The notes below the pieces were generated by a model. That model had not been told where the DNA came from, made no database searches, and saw nothing but the letters and a program-made list of their open reading frames with translations. A stretch of 64,000 nt of DNA. Origin: Owenia fusiformis (Eukaryota; Annelida; Polychaeta; Sabellida; Oweniidae). Location: assembly GCA_903813345.2 (NCBI GenBank), contig CAIIXF020000012.1, positions 21,650,184-21,714,183 of the forward strand, written 5' to 3'. Shown piece by piece: positions 57,201 through 64,000 of this stretch (position 1 is the first letter of the stretch; every line of letters starts with the position of its first letter). A program made the position numbers and the translations under genes.

Positions 57201-57640
57201 GTCAAAAAACCTAAACCGGAAAACTGTGCTCATTGTGAAAACTAAAAGTGAAGCAACTTTTTTTCTGATATTTCTTACATCAAATGGCAGCCATCTTGTT
57301 TTTCCCCTTTCAAATTAAACTGGCGGGAAATTCAAAAAATTTGAAAATAATTTTAATCCTTAAATATATTTCAAAAATATGATTTTCTTTTAAATTCTTC
57401 ATGGGTCTTAAGTTATTTCTTCTTTGTAAGTCATAAATGTTGCCATTGATGTTTTTTTTCTATGATAATGACTATTTGTTTTTGTTAAGATACTTATTCT
57501 GACTCTCAGCAGGGGGTTAATTATGCACCAAAACTCGTGAAAAAGTAAATATACTTATCAAATATAACTAGGACAGTAATAAAAATCATATTTAACATAC
57601 ATTTGACTGAGGGACCAAAAGGGCATATACCCGGACACAT
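54257..57640. repeat. Tandem unit copy B, carrying a 0.95-kb insertion
   Basis: Begins TTTGTCATAGCCTTGTACCC. It has the same landmarks as copy A: duplicated block 54729/54826, pentamer tract 55135-55192, GGTT tract 55216-55450 and C run 55620. The unit is interrupted at about 56700 by a sequence absent from copies A, C and D (listed separately). Confidence 0.85.
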
Positions 57641-57645
57641 CCTTT
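56700..57645. mobile_element. Insertion in tandem copy B with AAGGATG-type inverted ends
   Basis: Copies A and C read CTCTCGTAAATTTGTCATAG without interruption. In copy B the sequence after CTCTCGTAA is AGGATGAGTCTGGGAATGAG, and before TGTCATAG it is CGGACACATCCTT. The inner edges are weakly inverted (GGATGAGTCTGGG against the reverse complement GGATGTGTCCGGG). No ORF. The donor site is thus dated after the unit was formed. Boundaries are uncertain by a few bases. Confidence 0.55.
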
Positions 57646-60117
57646 GTCATAGCCTTGTACCCCTCCCGGCTTAAGATTTATATCATCAAGTCAACTAACT
57701 GCTTGGGCAGATGTAACTCTGTAGGAAGAATGGAATAGTGGAGTATATGTATATTCTTTAAGACTAAATTGAAATGTGGTGTTTCGTATTTCAAAGCAGT
57801 TGCCATCTTGACTTGGCCCAATGTGAAGTAGGAATGATTCAGGCAACTATCACAGACCACATGTGAAAATAATGAAACATGGCTTCATGGTACATTTGTA
57901 CATTAAGTGAAATCAAGGCAGTCATCATTTAGTGTATTTCTTAGAAAAAATGTTTGCCAAACATACATGTGCCAACAATGGGATTAGAATCCCAACAATT
58001 GCAAAATGTGTCATTGTGGAATAACCGTACTGAACCAGAGAGCAAAATCATCAAATGATAGAACCGATTATGTGTTACAGTACCTTTAACAAGATGGTAT
58101 GTAGATATAAATGCTGCAGATAGGTAGCACAAATTGTAGATTCTCTGTGGTTTTCCTTTTTGTGTTTCTTTTTGTTCTCTCCAAGGCAAGAGGTATGTAG
58201 ATACAAATGCTGCAGATAGGTAGCACAAATTGTAGATTCTCTGTGGTTTTCCCATTGTAGTTCTTTTTGTTCTTTCCAAGGCAAGAAGACTGCACCTGAA
58301 AGTACATTTAAGGAAAAGATCAGCGATGGTTCAATTAAAAAGAAAGAAAACCCCGAAACTAAGCCCACAATTTTAACATGAAAACCCAAAAGAAAAGACC
58401 CTTCAATCTACAACTGTAGCTAAAATGAACACAAGACTTCAGACCTTCAAAATTTAGATCTGGAGTAGTACTTGAAGTGAACTTTAAAATTGAATCATTG
58501 CTGAGTAAGTATTGGTCAACGAAATACAATACAATAGAAAAAAACAATACAATACAATACAAAACAATACAAACTATACAATACAATACAATACTAAGCA
58601 CTAGATTCATGATCTTGGTCATCTGGTTCGTTGGTTGTCTGGTTCGTTGGTTGTTTGGTTCGTTGGTTGGAGTGTTGGTTAGATTGTTGATTAATTAGTT
58701 AATTTGTTGGTTAGTTTTAACCTATTGGGTGGTCTGGTGGTTGTCTGGTTGGTTAGTTGGTTGGTTAGTAAGTAAGTTGGTTGGTTAGATTAAGCCTATT
58801 GGGTCATAGGTTGGTCGTTGGATGTCCGGTTGGTTGGTTGTCTGGTTGTTTGACACCCCAAAGAAAAAATAACTGGAGTGATGACTTCCCAGAAACTTGA
58901 ATTAAACAACCACATCCACAATCAAAAGATCCCCATTGCTCCATCAAATCCAACTCAATAAAAAGGTGACTTGAACCCCCCCCCCCCCCCATGAAATTGA
59001 ACTGGAACGATTCTGGAAGTAGCCCCCCCCCCCCCAACACACACACTATGGAGTGAATACCTTCCCAAAAACATGAATTAAGCAACCCAAGCTAAAATCT
59101 AAAAGACCACCGCTCAAACAAACTAAAAAGTAAAGTGAAGTGAAGTGACTTGAGGCCTCCCCATTAAACGTAGAACTGGAATAGTACTGGGAGTAGCCCC
59201 CTGCTAATGGGATGCAACTGATTGCAAGAGATAAAACTGGGCAAAAATGCGACATCTATGGTAAGTCCTGGAAACTCGACCTAGTCCCCTCATGAAGAAA
59301 AATGTGATTTCAACAGGATCGTCGTTTCGCAGGGACTTCACCATCTGTGCTACAAATAGATAAAAACATGTTGTAGTAGTTGTTATTTTACATAAAACTT
59401 TAAATAAAACTTTGCATTATACTTTACAGTACTTAAATTTACACTACTAAAAATTTACAGAATATTACAAAAGTTAAAATTTATTTCTCCCAATTTGATA
59501 TAAACCGGTATCCTTCCATATTTCTGATTTTGAAACAAGAACTCTATCCCCCCAGAAACCCAACCACCCCCCTCCCACTTTACCTTAGAGTTCAATTTTC
59601 TCCACCAAAGAATATGGGTCGGCCAACAAAAGTCCACCAGTAAATATCAAACTGGAAGGCGCCCCTATCCCTATGCAAAACCAGGAAGGAATACTTAACT
59701 TAGGTAGCAGGAACGTCGGTTGTAGTCCTAGTTGGCACGCAGCTGTTGTCTCAGTTGTGTCGTTGGTCATCGGGCTCCTCATTTCCAAGCTGAAAGTGAA
59801 CCTGAAAACAGAGGAACTAAACTGATGTAATAATTGAAAAAAAAAAATGTACTTACTTTGGTGCTTTGGTGACAGGAACACGAACACCTCTCGCCCATGA
59901 TACTGTTTACGTGGACTGGACCTGATGGCTCAAAGTTGTCGAAAGACTGATCCAGCTGTCGCCCTTACTTAGTGTGTTCGCTGCATCTCTCTCATAGTTG
60001 TACCTGAAAGAAACAAGATAAGAAAATGAAAAATACAAGGATGCAACTTGATCGAGTCACTTCCAATACAAGCGGAGGAGGGAATGCCAAGACATTCCTT
60101 TCATTGACTCTCGTAAA
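57641..60117. repeat. Tandem unit copy C (about 2.48 kb)
   Basis: A full-length unit beginning TTTGTCATAGCCTTGTACCC. Landmarks: duplicated block at 58112 and 58207, pentamer tract 58524-58596, GGTT tract 58625-58850, C runs at 58977 and 59024. The order and most of the sequence match copy D nearly base for base, including TAGAAAAAAACAATAC within the pentamer tract, so C and D are the most recent pair. Confidence 0.9.
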
Positions 60118-62489
60118 TTTGTCATAGCCTTGTACCCCTCCCGGCTTAAGATTTATATCATCAAGTCAACTAACTGATTGGGCAGATGTTATTCTGTAGG
60201 AAGAATGGAATAGTGGAGTATATGTATATTCTTTAAGACTAAATTGAAATGTGGTGTTTCGTATTTCAAAGCAGTTGCCATCTTGACTTGGCCCAATGTG
60301 AAGTAGGAATGATTCAGGCAACTATCAAAGACCACATGTGAAAATAATGAAACATGGCTTCATGGTACATTTGTACATTAAGTGAAATCAAGGCAGTCAT
60401 CATTTAGTGTATTTCTTAGAAAAAATGTTTGCCAAACATACATGTGCCAACAATGGGGTTAGAATCCCAACAATTGCAAAATGTGTCATTGTGGAATAAC
60501 CGTACTGAACCAGAGAGCAAAATCATCAAATGATAGAACTGATTATGTGTTACAGTACCTTTAACAAGATGGTATGTAGATATAAATGCTGCAGATAGGT
60601 AGCACAAATTGTAGATTCTCTGTGGTTTTCCTTTTGTGTTTCTTTTTGTTCTCTCCAAGGCAAGAGGTATGTAGATACAAATGCTGCAGATAGGTAGCAC
60701 AAATTGTAGATTCTCTGTGGTTTTCCCATTGTAGTTCTTTTTGTTCTTTCCAAGGCAAGAAGACTGCACCTGAAAGTACATTTAAGGAAAAGATCAGCGA
60801 TGGTTCAATTAAAAAGAAAGAAAACCCCGAAACTAAGCCCACAATTTTAACATGAAAACCCAAAAGAAAAGACCCTTCAATCTACAACTGTAGCTAAAAT
60901 GAACACAAGACTTCAGACCTTCAAAATTTAGATCTGGAGTAGTACTTGAAGTGAACTTTAAAATTGAATCATTGCTGAGTAAGTATTGGTCAACGAAATA
61001 CAATACAATAGAAAAAAACAATACAATACAATACAAAACAATACAAACTATACAATACAATACAATACTAAGCACTAGATCCATGATCTTGGTCATCTGG
61101 TTCGTTGGTTGTCTGGTTCGTTGGTTGGAGTGTTGGTTAGATTGTTGATTAATTAGTTAATTTGTTGGTTAGTTTTAACCTATTGGGTGGTCTGGTGGTT
61201 GTCTGGTTGGTTAGTTGGTTGGTTAGTAAGTAAGTTGGTTGGTTAGATTAAGCCTATTGGGTCATAGGTTGGTCGTTGGATGTCCGGTTGGTTGGTTGTC
61301 TGGTCGTTTGACACCCCAAAGAAAAAATAACTGGAGTGATGACTTCCCAAAAACTTGAATTAAACAACCACATCCACAATCAAAAGATCCCCATTGCTCC
61401 ATCAAATCCAACTCAATAAAAAGGTGACTTGAACCCCCCCCCCATGAAATTGAATTGGAACGATTCTGGAAGTAGCCCCCCCCCCCAACACACACACTAT
61501 GGAGTGAATACCTTCCCAAAAACATGAATTAAGCAACCCAAGCTAAAATCTAAAAGACCACCGCTCAAACAAACTAAAAAGTGAAGTGAATTGAAGTGAC
61601 TTGAGGCCTCCCCATTAAACGTAGAACTGGAATAGTACTGGGAGTAGCCCCCTGCTAATGGGATGCAACTGATTGCAGGAGATAAAACTGGGCAAAAATG
61701 CGACATCTATGGTAAGTCCTGGAAACTCGACCTAGTCCCCTCATGAAGAAAAATGTGAGTTCAACAGGATCGTCGTTTCGCAGGGACTTCACCATCTGTG
61801 CTACAAATAGATAAAAACATGTTGTAGTAGTTGTTGTTTTACATAAAACTTTAAATAAAACTTTGCATTATACTTTACAGTACTTAAATTTACACTACTA
61901 AAAATTTACAGAATATTACAAAAGTTAAAATTTATTTCTCCCAATTTGATATAAACCGGTATCCTTCCATATTTCTGATTTTGAAACATGAACTCTATCC
62001 CCCAAGAAACCCAACCACCCCCCTCCCACTTTACCTTAGAGTCCAAGTTTCTCCACCAAAGAATATGGGTCGGCCAACAAAAGTCCACCAGTAAATATCA
62101 AACTCGAAGGCGCCCATATCCCTATGCAAAACCAGGAAGGAATACTTAACTTAGGTAGCAGGAACGTCGGTTGTAGTCCTAGTTGGCACGCAGCTGTTGT
62201 CTCAGTTGTGTCGTTGGTCATCGGGCTCCTCATCTCCAAGCTGAAAGTGAACCTGAAAACAGAGGAACTAAACTGATGTAATAATTGAATAAAAAAATGT
62301 ACTTACTTTGGTGCTTTGGTGACAGGAACACGAACACCTCTCGCCCATGATACTGTTTACGTGGACTGGACCTGATGGCTCAAAGTTGTCGAAAGACTGA
62401 TCCAGCTGTCGCCCTAACTTAGTGTGTTCGCTGCATCTCTCTCATAGTTGTACCTGAAAGATACAAGATAAGAAAATGAAAAATACAAG
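60118..62489. repeat. Tandem unit copy D (about 2.37 kb), array end
   Basis: Begins TTTGTCATAGCCTTGTACCC. Landmarks: duplicated block at 60588 and 60682, pentamer tract 60998-61070, GGTT tract 61097-61310 and C runs at 61434 and 61478. Homology stops after GAAAAATACAAG at 62489, where the other copies continue into GATGCAACTT. Confidence 0.9.
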
Positions 62490-62619
62490 TATGCAAAGAC
62501 TGGACTTATGTGCCTAGAAAAGACTCGTGGGAAGAATGTTTTGATAAAGTGTATAAAAACGAGAAAATCCAGTGAAAAAATTCTTTTATCTTTGTTCAAA
62601 TGTTTTAATAACCATCATG

Positions 62620-62875
62620 GTTTTGTCACATATGTTTGGCACATTTTCTGAAAAGAACCAAAAGATTCTGTTCTGTAACCTATCTAAAACGCTTTTAAAT
62701 TTTTTAAAGATATTTCAGCATGGTAAGGGTCATTTTGACAATGGCCATTGTGATCCTGACATTGGTAGATGTTATTTGGGAATAGGAAAACTGACTGAAG
62801 TTCAAAGCAGAATTCTTGTTATCCTAATTCAAAAATTTCTAAAATGCACATGTTTTTTTTAATTTTCTGTTAGGG
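62620..62875 (+). mobile_element. Degenerate half of the palindromic element family
   Basis: GTTTGGCACATTTTCTGAAA, AAAAGATTCTGTTCTGTAAC, GGGTCATTTTGACAATGG and AAACTGACTGAAGTTCAAAG follow the order of the right arm of the adjacent element (63364-63600), with divergence. This is an old partial copy next to a younger one. Confidence 0.5.
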
Positions 62876-62900
62876 GTAATTTTCTACCTCGAGACCTTAA

Positions 62901-63656
62901 GGTCTCATGGAAGTTAACAGGAAATGACAAAACAAAAAATGACAAAGCCATGCTGGATTTTGAAAATTTTTTGAACCAAGATAACAGAGTTCTGTTTGGA
63001 CCTCCAGTCAGTTTAACTAGTTCCACATATCATTTACATGACTGGGAACACAATTGAAATGGTCAGAATGACCATAAACATGATAAAATAACCTTTTCAG
63101 CCCTCTAAAAATGTGACTGAAAAATAGCGTAAAGTAGGTGCTCAGGAAAGGTCAATCAACAGAATCTTTTGATTTTTCATAAAATGTGTCCAATATATTG
63201 CTCTAAATGACACAATCTTTGAAATTTAAAAAAATTGTCTGAAACAATAATGGCTGTTGTAAAAAGGAAAATAGATCGATTTTCAATTCAGTTTTTTTAA
63301 ATTTTTTCTTTTTCTAAGAATGATATCAAATTTGTTTAAATTGTATCATTTAGAGCAATATATTGGGCACATTTTCTGAAAAAGTCAAAAGATTCTGTTC
63401 AGTGACCTTTCCTGAGCACAGACTCTTAGCTATTTTTTAGTCACATTTTCAGAGGGCTGAAAAGGTTATTCTATCATGTTTATGGTCATTCTGACCATTT
63501 CAATTGTGTTCCCGGTCATGTAAATGATATGTGGAACTAGTTAAACTGACTGGAGGTCCAAACAGAACTCTGTTATCTTGGTTCAAAATTTTTTCAAAAT
63601 CCAGCATGGCTTTGTCATTTTTTGTTTTGTCATTTCCTGTTAACTTCCATGAGACC
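62901..63656. mobile_element. Palindromic (foldback) element, 756 bp, TTAA-flanked
   Basis: Starts GGTCTCATGGAAGTTAACAG and ends CTGTTAACTTCCATGAGACC, with TTAA immediately outside on both sides (62897-62900, 63657-63660). Arms of about 350 bases are almost perfectly complementary (CATATCATTTACATGACTGG against CCGGTCATGTAAATGATATG, and so on) around a loop near 63240-63300. TTAA target duplication fits piggyBac-type transposition. The ORFs inside are shadows. Confidence 0.8.
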
Positions 63657-63660
63657 TTAA

Positions 63661-64000
63661 AATATACAAAAGTTAGGTCTTGCACATACATGCATGTTTT
63701 TATTTTACATAAACTGTTGCAATATGGTCATCTTATTGCTTATCTTTTGAATTCAGTTACTAAAAATATAAATTTGAATTTGGGCTGACGAATGAAAAAC
63801 ACAAGTACAAGTTGTGTATACGTATTCGAAATAACTTATATCAAAGGCTCTCTAATACCCATACAAATTACGCTATTCTTTCAAAACAACATTTTTGCCC
63901 ATGCTATTTTCTAGAACAAAATAAAGTATGAAGACATGTGTGTATGTCCTTGCTTTTTTTCAAGAAAGTTTCATGACATCGTCTCCTCTAAGTAAACCTA
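63661..64000. other. Window end, nothing recognised
   Basis: AT-rich. ATACAAAAGTTAGGTCTTGC at about 63664 resembles AACTTTTGTATAATTTC-type words near the 43855-44105 element, suggesting another small repeat copy. No exon. Confidence 0.3.

Noticed and set aside
58477-58698. ORFs with YNTIQYKTIQ-type repeats
   Set aside because: They are translations of the AATAC pentamer tract and GGTT tract.
52064-62239. Minus-strand ORFs of 60-121 residues repeated in the tandem units (RIYNLCYLSAAF type)
   Set aside because: They overlap each other in several frames, cross the direct duplicated block and C/GGTT tracts, and change frame between copies. They are not convincing proteins.

Overview
This is a eukaryotic genomic window: AT-rich, intron-rich and dense in repeats. 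The spliced genes with metazoan homologues, the intronless class A GPCR, and the dispersed repeats carrying ATGGCGGCCATTTT and TCCG-type motifs suggest a marine invertebrate, possibly lophotrochozoan. The clade is an inference from overall look, not a proven assignment.

Layout. (1) 1-12971, plus strand: a complete 11-exon GPN-loop GTPase 1 gene (GPN1/XAB1), which I could reassemble in frame to a 387-residue protein. The intron 4/exon 5 junction is tandemly amplified: 18 copies of an 87/89-bp unit containing the 3' splice site and most of exon 5, and only the last copy has a 5' splice site. Intron 5 holds a roughly 1-kb element with TTAA flanks. (2) 13.1-17.2 kb: intergenic, filled with dispersed and tandem repeats. 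(3) 17201-19149, minus strand: a glutathione S-transferase with Pi-like architecture; five coding exons found and the 5' end unresolved. (4) 20.6-21.5 kb: two tandem copies of an element fragment with a near-perfect hairpin. (5) 22998-27033, minus strand: a short-chain dehydrogenase/reductase of the DHRS11 type; six coding exons found and the last exon not located. (6) 28.5-41 kb: essentially transposon remnants, including a possible 6.5-kb element with long degenerate inverted ends and several foldback/MITE elements. (7) 42291-43607, plus strand: a single-exon atypical rhodopsin-like GPCR. (8) 44-51 kb: intergenic, with inverted-repeat elements, one of them mariner-like with TA flanks and CAGGGTGTTCC ends. 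(9) 51.9-62.5 kb: four tandem copies of a roughly 2.45-kb unit, one carrying a roughly 0.95-kb insertion. (10) 62901-63656: a long palindrome flanked by TTAA.

The genes do not form a pathway. GPN1 acts in RNA polymerase II assembly and nuclear import. The GST and the SDR are both detoxification/metabolic enzymes but show no sign of co-regulation. The most unusual feature is the exon-5 array in GPN1: every unit carries a CAG|GTATAT junction that can be read as an acceptor or, at the same position, as a weak donor. All calls are by eye from sequence; no alignment or database search was run.
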